In this document: in pieces, positions 26,297 through 35,764 of the stretch
How positions within the stretch are numbered: the stretch's first letter is position 1
Layout: each line of letters begins with the position of its first letter
Assembly (NCBI GenBank): GCA_963825635.1
Contig: CAWGTU010000001.1
Span: 1,736,001-1,800,000 of the forward strand
DNA from: JAOUEA01 sp963825635
GTDB taxonomy: Bacteria > Actinomycetota > UBA4738 > HRBIN12
DNA length: 64,000 nt
Direction of reading: 5' to 3'
Notes under the pieces: model-generated
What the model was told of the DNA's origin: nothing
Databases searched by the model: none
The model's input: only the letters and a program-made list of their open reading frames with translations
Program-made: the position numbers and the translations under genes

Positions 26297-29020
26297 TCAG
26301 TGCGTGATCGACGCGTCGTCGGCCTGCATGCACACGCCGAGGGGTGCGTTGGACGTGAAGGCCTCGAAGTCGAGGCTCGACGATCCCGGCGCGACCGGGG
26401 TGTAGACCGCCGACACCTGCTGCCACGACGAGCTCAGGTCCATCGTCTGCACGACCGATCCCTGCTTCGCGCCGCCCACGTACTCGCGCACGCGCAGCTT
26501 CAACGTCAGCCCGGGGGTGTCCGAGCGGGCCCAGATGCTCGCGGTGTAGGCGCCGGCCTGCGTGAAGCTCACCCAGCTCGGCTTGTCATCGAGCCCGCAG
26601 TTCGCGCCGGCCACGGTGCTCGACACCTCCGCGGCCCAGCCGCCCGAGTGACCGCCCGCGACCCGGCTCAGCGTGTTCGTCGACGCCTCGCCCTTCCAGC
26701 CGGACGTGTCCGCCTCGAACCCAGGGTTCCCGATCAGCTCACTCGACGGGGCGAGCACGGTCCAGTTTTGCTCCGCGGGGGTCGCGTCGACGTTGAGTGA
26801 GCCGTCGGTGGCAACCACCTGGAAGGTGTGCGAACCGACGGAGAGGTTCGTGTAGGTCACCGGTGACGCACAGGGGGCGAGCGCGCCGCCGTCGAGGCTG
26901 CACTGGAACGTCGATGGCTCGTCGGCCGAGAAGCTGAAGGTGGCCGACGTGTCCGCCACGGAACCAGACGGGCCGGAGTCGATGAACGTGTTCGGTCGGG
27001 TCGTGTCAGGCGTGGACCCGCCGTCCAGGGTGATCGACGCGTCGTCGGCCTGCATGCACACGCCGAGGGGTGCGTTGGACGTGAAGGCCTCGAAGTCGAG
27101 GCTCGACGATCCCGGCGCGACCGGGGTGTAGACCGCCGACACCTGCTGCCACGACGAGCTCAGGTCCATCGTCTGCACGACCGATCCCTGCAGTGCGCCG
27201 CCCACGTACTCGCGCACGCGCAGCTTCAACGTCAGCCCGGGGGTGTCCGAGCGGGCCCAGATGCTCGCGGTGTAGGCGCCGGCCTGCGTGAAGCTCACCC
27301 AGCTCGGCTTGTCATCGAGCCCGCAGTTCGCGCCGGCCACGGTGCTCGACACCTCCGCGGCCCAGCCGCCCGAGTGACCGCCCGCGACCCGGCTCAGCGT
27401 GTTCGTCGACGCCTCGCCCTTCCAGCCGGACGTGTCCGCCTCGAACCCAGGGTTCCCGATCAGCTCACTCGACGGGGCGAGCACGGTCCAGTTCCGCTCC
27501 GCGGGGGTCGCGTCGACGTTGAGTGAGCCGTCGGTGGCAACCACCTGGAAGGTGTGCGAACCGACGGAGAGGTTCGTGTAGGTCACCGGTGACGCACAGG
27601 GGGCGAGCGCGCCGCCGTCGAGGCTGCACTGGAACGTCGATGGCTCGTCGGCCGAGAAGCTGAAGGTGGCCGACGTGTCCGCCACGGAACCAGACGGGCC
27701 GGAGTCGATGAACGTGTTCGGTCGGGTCGTGTCAGGCGTGGACCCGCCGTCCAGGGGAGCGAATCCGATCCCGGCATGGTACTCACGCCCGAAGTTCTCG
27801 CCGTCGCTCCCGACCCAGAGCCCGCTCGGGGTGGCGTACAGGACCATGGTGCCGTGTTCGCGGGACTTGGTGGGGTTCCACGGGAGGGCCAAGCCGGTTA
27901 CCGGGTCGATGGCACCGATGCCCGGGCGGGAGACCGCACCGGCACCGGCCGAGTCCCTGCCGAAGGGATTGTCCAGCCAGCGTTGATGGCCTCCGACGTA
28001 TACGGCCACGCCCGTGACCGCCACGCTGTAGAGGGTGTCGCCGCCGGTCCAGTTGATCCAGGTCGGTTGGACCGTGGAGCTCACGTTCGCGGTCTCGAAG
28101 CGGCCCGCGGCATCACACATGCCGCTCGTTGTGCCGTTCGGCCCCCCGGTTGTGACGATCACGAAGTAGGAGCCATCGGGAGAGAAGTCCACGCCCTGGG
28201 CCCATTCCCGCCGGCTGCCGCCCGCCGGGCAGTTCGCCGCGAAGCGCGGGGCGTACCAGGTGCTGAGCGTCGCGGTCGCGCCGAGCTCGAGCATGAAGGC
28301 GCGCCTACGGGCCTGGCCGTTGACCGTGACGAAGTTGCCCGTGGCCACCAATCGGGTGCCGTCTGGGGAGATCGCGATGTGCCGGACCCTGACGTCGTCG
28401 TCTGGGTTGACCGTCCCGGCGACCGTGATGTCGATGGCGCCGGTGTCCGCGCCGGTCGTCGGGTGCAGCGCCATGACCGTCTTCGTGAAGTTCCCTGCAG
28501 CGATGACGGCACCGTTCGCGAGCTCGAGGTCGTTCACCGTTCGCATGCCCGTGGGCGCGAAGGTCGGGTCGATCCGATCGTTGACCAGGTCGTACTTGAG
28601 GATCCCCCGCCGGGTGATGCCGTTGACCTTCGAGAAGGCGCCCGCGATGAAGAGCGCGGTCCCGTCGGCGGTCGCCTCGATCGCGCCCACCGTCCCGTTG
28701 AACGAGAGGTCGAGCGGTGAGATCGCCCCCGTCACGCTGTCGAAGGCGACGAAGTTCTGCCTGGCGTACGTCGTCGTCCTGGCCGGGTCCTCCACCTCTG
28801 CGAACTTGCCGCCCGCATAGATCGTGCCACCGACCTGCGCGTAGGCACGCACGTCGTACGACGTGTCGCTGAGGACGATGTGCGGGGTGGTGTCGGCTGG
28901 ATTCTCCGACACCACGGCGGGATGAGCGATCGAAGCTCGCGCTGGCAGGACGGGCAGCACGCTTCCGACGGCCACCGAAGCCAAGAACATGGCGCCCGCC
29001 GCCTTCTTGAAGATCCTCAC
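26297..29020 (-). CDS. Large secreted propeller / Ig-like / carbohydrate-binding-like protein
   Basis: A 907-residue exported protein. GTG 29020 follows an AAGGAG site. A signal peptide (AAGAMFLASVAVGSVLPVLP) precedes about 400 residues of propeller-like repeats (GTIYAGGKFAEVEDPAR, TALFIAGAFSKVNGITRRG, RLVATGNFVTVNGQARRRA). Two tandem modules of 242 residues follow. Each has an Ig-like part (FSFSADEPSTFQCSLDGGAL ... HTFQVVATDGSLNVDATPAE) and a jelly-roll part resembling CBM4/9 domains (LIGNPGFEADTSGWKGEAS ... QADDASIT). It probably sits outside the cell and may bind polysaccharide. No cell-wall anchor is visible. It is transcribed alone, convergent with the fab operon. Confidence 0.8.
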   Translation of the reverse strand: MRIFKKAAGAMFLASVAVGSVLPVLPARASIAHPAVVSENPADTTPHIVLSDTSYDVRAYAQVGGTIYAGGKFAEVEDPARTTTYARQNFVAFDSVTGAISPLDLSFNGTVGAIEATADGTALFIAGAFSKVNGITRRGILKYDLVNDRIDPTFAPTGMRTVNDLELANGAVIAAGNFTKTVMALHPTTGADTGAIDITVAGTVNPDDDVRVRHIAISPDGTRLVATGNFVTVNGQARRRAFMLELGATATLSTWYAPRFAANCPAGGSRREWAQGVDFSPDGSYFVIVTTGGPNGTTSGMCDAAGRFETANVSSTVQPTWINWTGGDTLYSVAVTGVAVYVGGHQRWLDNPFGRDSAGAGAVSRPGIGAIDPVTGLALPWNPTKSREHGTMVLYATPSGLWVGSDGENFGREYHAGIGFAPLDGGSTPDTTRPNTFIDSGPSGSVADTSATFSFSADEPSTFQCSLDGGALAPCASPVTYTNLSVGSHTFQVVATDGSLNVDATPAERNWTVLAPSSELIGNPGFEADTSGWKGEASTNTLSRVAGGHSGGWAAEVSSTVAGANCGLDDKPSWVSFTQAGAYTASIWARSDTPGLTLKLRVREYVGGALQGSVVQTMDLSSSWQQVSAVYTPVAPGSSSLDFEAFTSNAPLGVCMQADDASITLDGGSTPDTTRPNTFIDSGPSGSVADTSATFSFSADEPSTFQCSLDGGALAPCASPVTYTNLSVGSHTFQVVATDGSLNVDATPAEQNWTVLAPSSELIGNPGFEADTSGWKGEASTNTLSRVAGGHSGGWAAEVSSTVAGANCGLDDKPSWVSFTQAGAYTASIWARSDTPGLTLKLRVREYVGGAKQGSVVQTMDLSSSWQQVSAVYTPVAPGSSSLDFEAFTSNAPLGVCMQADDASITH
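26304..27755 (-). repeat. Near-identical 726-bp tandem duplication
   Basis: Two direct copies, 26304-27029 and 27030-27755, encode the C-terminal 242-residue modules of the secreted protein. By eye they differ at only a few positions, for example CTGCTTCGC against CTGCAGTGC (near 26460 and 27187) and TTTTGC against TTCCGC in CAGTTNNGCTCC (near 26765). Even synonymous sites match, so the duplication is recent or homogenised. Confidence 0.95.
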
Positions 29021-29195
29021 GCTCCACTCCTTAGTGCCGTCGGATGGTCGTTCATGGCTGCGTCAGAGCACGACCCGACCGACAGGGCGCTCAGGCCTGC
29101 ACGAACCGTAGATCGATGGGGGGATGACCGCGCCCCCCGTCGTGCGTACCCGGCATACGTGCAACGGATGACCGAGCTCGACGACGCTCGGTGGT

Positions 29196-30848
29196 TCAAT
29201 CCTCGAACGAGCGGTACCAGCGACCCCCGTTGTACTCGGCCACGACCGACTTCCCGTCGGCCTCGCCGAGGAACCGGATGCGTTGCGGATCGCGTTCTGC
29301 GCCCACGGCGAACCACCCGTCACCAAGCGGGGTCAGGGTCCGGGCCCCGATCGCCCCCGCCACCTCGTAGGGCCACTGCAGCACGAGTGCGCCCTTGCGG
29401 GCCAGGATGCGCATCACGGGGGCCCACGGGTCATTGTTGCGATAGAGGCCGGGCGCGCCCCGCAGCGGTTCGGGGAGGTCGGCGGGCTCCGCGACGGCGG
29501 TCCCCTCACGCCGGAACCACGTCGATCCGTGGAACGCCTCGGCCACGGTCCCACCGGTGTCGCGCACGAACTCCAACGGGAAGCGATCGAGCGCGTCGTG
29601 GACGACGAGGAACCCGTCGCCCGGCTCGGGCTCCAGGGGGTCGCGCTCGAGGCGCACGGTGAGGGGACCGATCGTGACCGCCAGGCCGTCCTCGACGGAA
29701 GCGACGTCGAGCGTCCGGCCGTCGTCACCGAAGTATCGGCCCACGTACTCCTCCGCCCTCCCGATCGCGGTGGGGGCGGACGGCGCCCAGATCGGCGGGG
29801 TCTCGGTGCCGGCGAGACCAGCGCGCACCGCGGCGAGCGCGTACGCGGCGACCGAGCGCTTGTCGCCGCCACCGTTCTGCAGGATCACGAGCCCGAGGCC
29901 CTCGTCGGGCGACGTCGCGAGCAGCGCCGTGTACCCGACCATGCCACCGGAGTGCGCGATCCATCGATGGCCGTCGACGGCTTCCTGCGACAAGCCGTAG
30001 GCGTACCGGCCACCCTCGCCGTCGTCGGCCCCGCCGTCGGTCAGCATCGAGAACATCGCGTCGGTCATGATGCGGCCGCCCCGGCCGTCGGGCACGTCGC
30101 CTCGCGCGAGGAGCAGCCGCGCGTACGCGGCCATGTCGATCGCGTCGGACGTGATGGAGCCGTCGGCCGTGTTCGACACGATGCGCTCGGCGGGCGACAG
30201 CGTGTGGCGCAGCTGCGGAGGTCGGTCCCACCGGGTCGGCTCGTAGCCCACGGCGGTCGTCAGGTACTCCTGCTCCGTGATACGGGCGACGGAGTGTCGC
30301 ATGCCGAGCGGACCGAAGAGGCGCTCGGCGATCAGCTCCTCGATGGTCGATCCCGTCACCCGCTCGAGACAGGCGCCGACGATCTTCCACCCGTCGTTCG
30401 AGTACCAGAACCGCTCCCCTGGGGCGGTCGTGGGCGGGAACTGCCGAGCCAACCAGAGCGCGCCGTGGAGCGTGGGCGCGTCCTCGGTGCCGATCGCGAG
30501 ACCGGATGTGTGCTGCATCAGGTGGTGCAGGGTGATCGGTCCGAACGGCTCGGGGAGCTCGAGCCACGGCAGGATCTCGTTCACGCTGACGTGCAGATCG
30601 AGGCGGCCGGCTGCGGCTTCCTGCACCGCGACGATGCCTGCGAACGACTTGGAGATCGACCCGATCTGGAACCGCGTCTCGGGCCGGACGGGCGTGCCCG
30701 AAGCCACGTCGGCCATGCCGCGGACGGCCACCCCGAGGATCTCCTCACGGTCGGTGATCGCGAGGACCGCGCCGGCGGCGTGCGAGGACTCGAGATGATG
30801 CTCGAGGGCCGCCCCGATGCGGTCGAAGGCCTCCTGCAGGCCGGGCAT
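29196..30848 (-). CDS. Serine hydrolase of the beta-lactamase/penicillin-binding family
   Basis: A 550-residue class C beta-lactamase-like hydrolase. The active site is complete: SxxK in FQIGSISKSFAGIVAV, YxN in RFWYSNDGWKIVG and HSGG in HRWIAHSGGMVGYTALL. The catalytic domain covers about residues 1-350. The C-terminal 180 residues form a beta-rich domain as in DUF3471-type serine hydrolases. Such proteins are esterases or D-aminopeptidases more often than lactamases. No signal peptide is seen from ATG 30848, so it may be cytoplasmic. It follows ndk by 16 bp and may share its transcript, although the family is not part of the conserved backbone. Confidence 0.82.
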   Translation of the reverse strand: MPGLQEAFDRIGAALEHHLESSHAAGAVLAITDREEILGVAVRGMADVASGTPVRPETRFQIGSISKSFAGIVAVQEAAAGRLDLHVSVNEILPWLELPEPFGPITLHHLMQHTSGLAIGTEDAPTLHGALWLARQFPPTTAPGERFWYSNDGWKIVGACLERVTGSTIEELIAERLFGPLGMRHSVARITEQEYLTTAVGYEPTRWDRPPQLRHTLSPAERIVSNTADGSITSDAIDMAAYARLLLARGDVPDGRGGRIMTDAMFSMLTDGGADDGEGGRYAYGLSQEAVDGHRWIAHSGGMVGYTALLATSPDEGLGLVILQNGGGDKRSVAAYALAAVRAGLAGTETPPIWAPSAPTAIGRAEEYVGRYFGDDGRTLDVASVEDGLAVTIGPLTVRLERDPLEPEPGDGFLVVHDALDRFPLEFVRDTGGTVAEAFHGSTWFRREGTAVAEPADLPEPLRGAPGLYRNNDPWAPVMRILARKGALVLQWPYEVAGAIGARTLTPLGDGWFAVGAERDPQRIRFLGEADGKSVVAEYNGGRWYRSFED

Positions 30849-30864
30849 GTCGGGTGGCCCGCCG

Positions 30865-31272
30865 TCAGGCGCCGAAGAACAGCGCGAGCTCGCGCTCGGC
30901 CGACTCCGGGGAGTCACTGCCGTGCACGATGTTCTCGCCGATCTCGGTGGCGAAGTCACCTCGGATCGACCCGGGGGGCGCCTCGACGGGGTTCGTCGGT
31001 CCCATCAGCGTGCGCCAGCAGGTGATCGCGTCGTCGCCGGTGATCCTCGCCACCACCACCGGCCCGCTCGTGATGAAGTCGACGAGTTCACCGAAGAATG
31101 GTTTCTCGCGGTGTTCGCCGTAGTGCTCCTCCGCCGTCGGCCGGGGGATCGTGAACAGCCGCATCTCCTCGATCGCGAGACCCTTGGCCTCGACGCGCCG
31201 CAGCACCTCCCCCACGAGACCTCGGCGCACGCCGTCGGGCTTCACGATCAACAGGGTGGATTCGGTCGCCAT
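30865..31272 (-). CDS. ndk: Nucleoside diphosphate kinase
   Basis: A 135-residue Ndk that equilibrates nucleoside di- and triphosphates. STLLIVKPDGVRRGLVGEVL opens the protein, FFGELVDFITSGPVVVARI is the core and the phospho-histidine lies in ENIVHGSDSPESAERE. The start is ATG 31272 (ATESTLLIVKPDG); a longer frame from 31308 adds residues never found in the family. It lies between folC and the serine hydrolase gene, in the standard folC-ndk order. Confidence 0.96.
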   Translation of the reverse strand: MATESTLLIVKPDGVRRGLVGEVLRRVEAKGLAIEEMRLFTIPRPTAEEHYGEHREKPFFGELVDFITSGPVVVARITGDDAITCWRTLMGPTNPVEAPPGSIRGDFATEIGENIVHGSDSPESAERELALFFGA

Positions 31273-31326
31273 CTGCTTCGTCGGTCTCCTCGGGATCGAG
31301 CCGGGCACGGAGGCCGGCGCGGTGGC

Positions 31327-32613
31327 TCAGGTGGTCAGGCCGAGCGCCCGGCGGGCGTCGGCGACAGTGTACAGAGAGCCCGTCACGCAGATGAGATCCC
31401 CTGGGGTCGCAGCCGCCCTGGCCGCCTCGAGCGCCTCGGCGACCGAGTCGTGGATCGTGACGGGCGTGCCTTCGACGCCGAACGCCTCGGCGATCGGTGT
31501 GGCGTCACCGGTTCGCTCGCTCTCGTTGCGGGCCGCGTAGGCCACGTCGACGAGCGGGGCGAGCTGGGCGGCGATGCCGGCCACGTCCTTGCTCGCACCG
31601 ATCGAGAGCACGAGGTGCAGGCGCTCCCAGAGGAAGAACTCTCGCAGCGCGACCGCGAGCGCCTCGGCGCCGGCGGGGTTGTGCGCACCGTCGAGCACGA
31701 TCGCCGGCTGCCGTCCGACGACCTCGAGGCGCCCGTGCCACCGCACGCCCGCGAGCGCGTCTCGCAGCGCTCCTTCCTCCAGCGCCTCGCCGAGCAGCGA
31801 CTCGCACGCCACCAGCGCCGCCGCCGCGTTGCGGACCGCGTGCTCGCCGAACAGCGGCAGGTACAGATCGTCGTACGAGGCGTGCAGGCCTCGCACCGCG
31901 AACGCCTGACCGCCCACCGCCTGCAGGCGTTCGGTGACCTCCCAATCGCGGAACTCGAGCGACAGCGCGGCGCCGACCTGCTCGCATCGCGCCTCGATCA
32001 CGGCGAGTGCCTCGGCTTCCTGTTCGCGCACGACCACGGCCTTCCCGTCCTTGATGATGCCGGCCTTCTCCCCCGCGACCTCGGTCAACGTCGCACCCAG
32101 CTCCGGATGGTCGAGGCCGATCGGGGTGATCACCGCGACGTCGCTCGAGATGAGGTTCGTCGCATCCCAGGTTCCACCCATGCCGACCTCGAAGACGCCG
32201 AGGGCGACCGGCTTGTCGGCGAACCACAGGTACGCGAACGCCGTCAGCGCCTCGAAGTAGGTCACCCGCTCCTCGGACCGGTCGTCGACGAGCTCCAGGA
32301 ACGGCTGCAGGTGCGTGAACTCCTCGGCGAACTCCTTCTCGGAGACGTCGACGCCGCAGACCGACAGACGCTCGGTCACGGACTCGAGATGCGGTGAGGT
32401 GTACAGACCCGTCGTGAGCCCGTGGGCGCACGCGATCTCGGTGGCGACCCGGGCGGCCGTACCTTTGCCGTTCGTGCCGGTGACGTGGATCGTCGGGTAC
32501 GACAGCTGCGGATCGTCCAGGTAGGTCGCGAGCGCCAGGATGCGCGACAGATCGGGCACCATGCGCGTCTCCTTGCGATCCTCGAGTGCGGAGAGCGATG
32601 CAGCGTAGTCCAT
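31327..32613 (-). CDS. folC: Folylpolyglutamate/dihydrofolate synthase FolC
   Basis: A 428-residue Mur-ligase-like enzyme that adds glutamates to folates and may also make dihydrofolate. The P-loop is TIHVTGTNGKGTAARV, followed by GLYTSPHLESVTERL, FEVGMGGTWDATNLI and ITPIGLDHPELGATL with the metal/ATP residues, and IVLDGAHNPAGAEAL in the C-terminal domain. Start ATG 32613 lies nine bases after the valS stop. The protein ends ICVTGSLYTVADARRAL, the usual family end. Confidence 0.95.
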   Translation of the reverse strand: MDYAASLSALEDRKETRMVPDLSRILALATYLDDPQLSYPTIHVTGTNGKGTAARVATEIACAHGLTTGLYTSPHLESVTERLSVCGVDVSEKEFAEEFTHLQPFLELVDDRSEERVTYFEALTAFAYLWFADKPVALGVFEVGMGGTWDATNLISSDVAVITPIGLDHPELGATLTEVAGEKAGIIKDGKAVVVREQEAEALAVIEARCEQVGAALSLEFRDWEVTERLQAVGGQAFAVRGLHASYDDLYLPLFGEHAVRNAAAALVACESLLGEALEEGALRDALAGVRWHGRLEVVGRQPAIVLDGAHNPAGAEALAVALREFFLWERLHLVLSIGASKDVAGIAAQLAPLVDVAYAARNESERTGDATPIAEAFGVEGTPVTIHDSVAEALEAARAAATPGDLICVTGSLYTVADARRALGLTT

Positions 32614-32621
32614 CGGAAGGC

Positions 32622-35192
32622 TCAGCCCCGTGTGCCGTCCGGCGACGGCTCGGAGGGCGGAGCGAGCACGGTCTCGACCGTGAACGCGTCGGCCTCGGCC
32701 TGATCGATCGCCCGGATGTTGCCCGCCTCCCGCAGGTCGGCAGTGGTCTGGCTCAGCAGGCGCAGCCGATCCTGGGTGTCGTGCACGGTGATCGAGTCGA
32801 CCGGCGTCTTCAGCGACACCTTCGCGAGCGCCTTCTCCTTGCGCACGGCCGAGAGCACGGCCGCGGCCACCTCGTAGATCGCCGGGTCGCAGTCGGTTCG
32901 CCCCAACGCCTCGGCGGCGAGCGGCCACGACGCCCGATGCACCGACCCCTCGCGCCACCACGACCAGACCTCCTCGGTCACGTAGGGGAGGAACGGTGCG
33001 AACAGGCGCAGCAGCACGTCGAGCGCGGCTCGCAGGGCGCCGACCGCCGACGCTGCCCCCTCGGGGCCGTGCGCGCCGTAGGCGCGTTGCTTCACGAGCT
33101 CGAGGTAGTCGTCGGTGAACCCCCAGAAGAATCGTTCGACGCCGTCGAGCGCCTTCGAATGCTCGTAGGCGTCGAGCGCCTCGGTGGCCTCGTCCACCAC
33201 CGACGCGAGGGTTCCCAGCATCGCCCGGTCCACCGGTTCGGTCACCTCGCCGGGCGTGGCCTCCATCGAGAGCACGAACCGCGAGGCGTTCAGGATCTTG
33301 ATCGCGAGACGACGGCCGACCTTCATCTGCTGGTCGTCGATCGCCGCGTCGTATCCGAGACGAGCGCTCGCCGCCCAGTACCGCACGGCGTCGGCGGAGT
33401 GGCGCTCGAACACCTCGGTCGGCACGACCACGTTCCCTTTCGACTTCGACATCTTCTTGCGGTCGGGGTCGAGCACGAAGCCGCTGATCGCGGCGTTCGT
33501 CCACGGCAGCGAGTCGTGCTCGAGATGGGCGCGCAGCACCGTGTAGAACAGCCAGGTGCGGATGATGTCGTGCGCCTGCGGTCGCAGGTCCATCGGGAAG
33601 AGCCGCTGGAACAGGTCGGGGTCGTCCTCCCATCGCGCGGCGATCTGAGGCGAGAGCGACGACGTCGCCCACGTGTCCATCACGTCGGGGTCCCCGGCGA
33701 ATCCACCGGGCACACCGCGCTGATCTGCCGAGTAGCCGGGCGGCACGTCGTCGAGCGGATCGACCGGGAGCACGGCTTCCTCGGGCAGGATCGGCTGGTC
33801 GTAGACCGGCTCCCCGGCGGCGTCGAGCGCGAACCACACGGGGAAGGGCACGCCGAAGTACCGCTGCCGGCTGACCGCCCAGTCCTGGTTCAGCCCCTCG
33901 ACCCAACTGGCGAATCGCGAGCCCATGAACCCCGGGTGCCACTCGATCTGATGCCCACGCTCGAGCAACGCGTCCTTGAACTCGAGCGTCTTCACGAACC
34001 ACTGGCGGCTCGAGATCACCTCGAGAGGGCGGTCGCCCTTCTCGTAGAACTTCACGACGTGCTGCACGGCTTCCGGCTCCCCGACGAGCCAGCCGCCGTC
34101 GCGGAGCAGCTCGACGATCTGCTTGCGTGCCTGCTTCGCCCCTTTACCCTCGAGCTGCGCCATCGCCGCGTTGGCCGCCTCGGCATCGCGCGACTCCCAC
34201 CCCGGCTCGCCGAACCGGCCGGCGGCGAGCGTCCCGTCCCGGCGCACGACCACCCTCGCAGGCAGCCCGAGGTCACGCCACCACACGACGTCGGTGACGT
34301 CGCCGAACGTGCAGATCTGCGCCGCGCCGGTTCCCTTCTCGGGATCGGCGAGCTCGTGCGCGACCACCGGCACCGGCACGCGGAACACCGGCGTGAGCGC
34401 GGTCGCGCCGACCAGGGGCGCGTATCGCTCGTCCTCGGGGTTCACGACGAGGGCGACGCACGCCGGGATCAGCTCCGGGCGCGACGTCTCGATCTCGATC
34501 CGGCCGGTCCCGTCTTCCAGGTCGAACGCGACCCGGTGGTAGGTACCCGCGACCTCCCGATCCTCGATCTCGGCCTGCGCGACCGCCGTGCGGAAGTCGA
34601 CGTCCCACATCGTGGGCGCCTCGGCCGTGTAGGCGAGCCCGCTGCGCACGAGCCGGAGGAAGGCGCGTTGCGACGCGCGACGGGAGACCTCGCCGATCGT
34701 CGTGTAGGTCTGACGCCAGTCGACCGACAGCCCCAGCCGTCGGAACAACGTCTCGAAGGCCTTCTCGTCCTCGGTGGTGAGCCGCTCGCAGAGCTCGATG
34801 AAGTTCGGGCGACTGACCGCGACGGGGCCGTCGTCGGGCCGCTCCAGCTTCGAGACGTCGAACGCGGGATCGGCCGGCAGCGAGGGATCGCAGCGGACGC
34901 CGAAGTAGTTCTGCACGCGCCGCTCCGTGGGCAGGCCGTTGTCGTCCCAGCCCATCGGGTAGAAGACCTCGTCGCCACGCATGCGCCGGTAGCGCGCCAC
35001 GAGGTCCGTATGTGTGTACGACATCACGTGGCCGATGTGCAGCGACCCGCTCGCCGTGGGCGGCGGGGTGTCGATCGCGAAGACCTGATCCCTCGTCTTC
35101 GTGCGATCGAAGTGGTAGGTGCCTGCGGCTTCCCACCACTCGTCCCACTTCGCTTCCAGACCGTCGAGCGACGGCTTCTCGGGCACGCTCAT
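32622..35192 (-). CDS. valS: Valyl-tRNA synthetase
   Basis: An 856-residue class I synthetase charging tRNA-Val. The HIGH motif lies in PPPTASGSLHIGHVMSYTH and KMSKS in PDRKKMSKSKGNVVVPTE. The editing CP1 domain runs through residues 180-420. The segment MGWDDNGLPTERRVQNYFG is the archaeal-like form found in many actinobacteria rather than the Escherichia coli form, and the C-terminal coiled-coil tRNA arm is reduced. Start ATG 35192 (SVPEKPSLDGLEAKWDEWW) is clear. The longer upstream frame crosses the promoter region and is not coding. Confidence 0.96.
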   Translation of the reverse strand: MSVPEKPSLDGLEAKWDEWWEAAGTYHFDRTKTRDQVFAIDTPPPTASGSLHIGHVMSYTHTDLVARYRRMRGDEVFYPMGWDDNGLPTERRVQNYFGVRCDPSLPADPAFDVSKLERPDDGPVAVSRPNFIELCERLTTEDEKAFETLFRRLGLSVDWRQTYTTIGEVSRRASQRAFLRLVRSGLAYTAEAPTMWDVDFRTAVAQAEIEDREVAGTYHRVAFDLEDGTGRIEIETSRPELIPACVALVVNPEDERYAPLVGATALTPVFRVPVPVVAHELADPEKGTGAAQICTFGDVTDVVWWRDLGLPARVVVRRDGTLAAGRFGEPGWESRDAEAANAAMAQLEGKGAKQARKQIVELLRDGGWLVGEPEAVQHVVKFYEKGDRPLEVISSRQWFVKTLEFKDALLERGHQIEWHPGFMGSRFASWVEGLNQDWAVSRQRYFGVPFPVWFALDAAGEPVYDQPILPEEAVLPVDPLDDVPPGYSADQRGVPGGFAGDPDVMDTWATSSLSPQIAARWEDDPDLFQRLFPMDLRPQAHDIIRTWLFYTVLRAHLEHDSLPWTNAAISGFVLDPDRKKMSKSKGNVVVPTEVFERHSADAVRYWAASARLGYDAAIDDQQMKVGRRLAIKILNASRFVLSMEATPGEVTEPVDRAMLGTLASVVDEATEALDAYEHSKALDGVERFFWGFTDDYLELVKQRAYGAHGPEGAASAVGALRAALDVLLRLFAPFLPYVTEEVWSWWREGSVHRASWPLAAEALGRTDCDPAIYEVAAAVLSAVRKEKALAKVSLKTPVDSITVHDTQDRLRLLSQTTADLREAGNIRAIDQAEADAFTVETVLAPPSEPSPDGTRG

Positions 35193-35312
35193 GGGGCGCA
35201 GTCTACGGAACGGCTCACGGCGCGAAGCACCGGCCCCCCACGCGCGGTGCCGTTGCCCCCGCCCGGTGCAGTAGGCTGCGGACCGCACCACTTCGACCGA
35301 AAGGAGTACGCG

Positions 35313-35702
35313 TTGCTCGCAGAGATCGATTTCGGCGAGATCCTGTGGACCACGGTCGTGATCTTCTTCATGGTCATGTACCTGATGATCCTGTTCAGGG
35401 TCATCTTCGACATCTTCCGCAACCACCAGATGTCGGGCGGTATGAAGGCCGTGTGGCTGATCGCGCTGCTGTTCCTTCCGTTCCTCACGCTGTTCATCTA
35501 CGTGATCGTGCACGGCAAGGACATGGCGCAGCGGGATGTGGCACAGCAGAAGGCGGCCGAGGCCGACTTCCAGCAGTACGTGCAGAAGGCCGCCGCCGAC
35601 GCCGGGCCTTCCGGCGAGATCGCCAAGGCCAAGGAGCTGCTCGACTCCGGAGCGATCAGCCAGGAGGAGTTCGACGCGCTGAAGAAGAAGGCGCTCTCCT
35701 GA
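35313..35702 (+). CDS. PLD-nuclease N-terminal-like / SHOCT domain membrane protein
   Basis: A 129-residue membrane protein. TTG 35313 follows AAGGAG at six bases. Two transmembrane helices (WTTVVIFFMVMYLMILFRVI and AVWLIALLFLPFLTLFIYVI) match the PLDc_N layout, followed by a soluble helix and a C-terminal SHOCT motif (EIAKAKELLDSGAISQEEFD). Such proteins are widespread in actinobacteria and may help oligomerisation at the membrane; the role is unknown. It is divergent from valS and ends at a terminator. Confidence 0.8.
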   Translation: MLAEIDFGEILWTTVVIFFMVMYLMILFRVIFDIFRNHQMSGGMKAVWLIALLFLPFLTLFIYVIVHGKDMAQRDVAQQKAAEADFQQYVQKAAADAGPSGEIAKAKELLDSGAISQEEFDALKKKALS

Positions 35703-35728
35703 GCTGAACGCACCGCATCGGTATCACG

Positions 35729-35760
35729 CAGGAGCCCGGCCGACATCGGCCGGGCTCCTG
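35729..35760. terminator. Bidirectional hairpin terminator
   Basis: A perfect 14-bp stem (CAGGAGCCCGGCCG and complement) with loop ACAT lies between the convergent SHOCT protein gene and the META-domain lipoprotein gene. Confidence 0.8.
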
Positions 35761-35764
35761 CGCG

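Noticed and set aside
29196..30848. Antibiotic-resistance beta-lactamase
   Set aside because: The SxxK, YxN and HSGG motifs fit the wider serine hydrolase/esterase family; with a large C-terminal domain and no signal peptide, resistance cannot be claimed.
32586..35300. Very long plus-strand open frame across valS
   Set aside because: Antisense shadow of valS; only its last 129 codons are a real gene with its own TTG and AAGGAG site.
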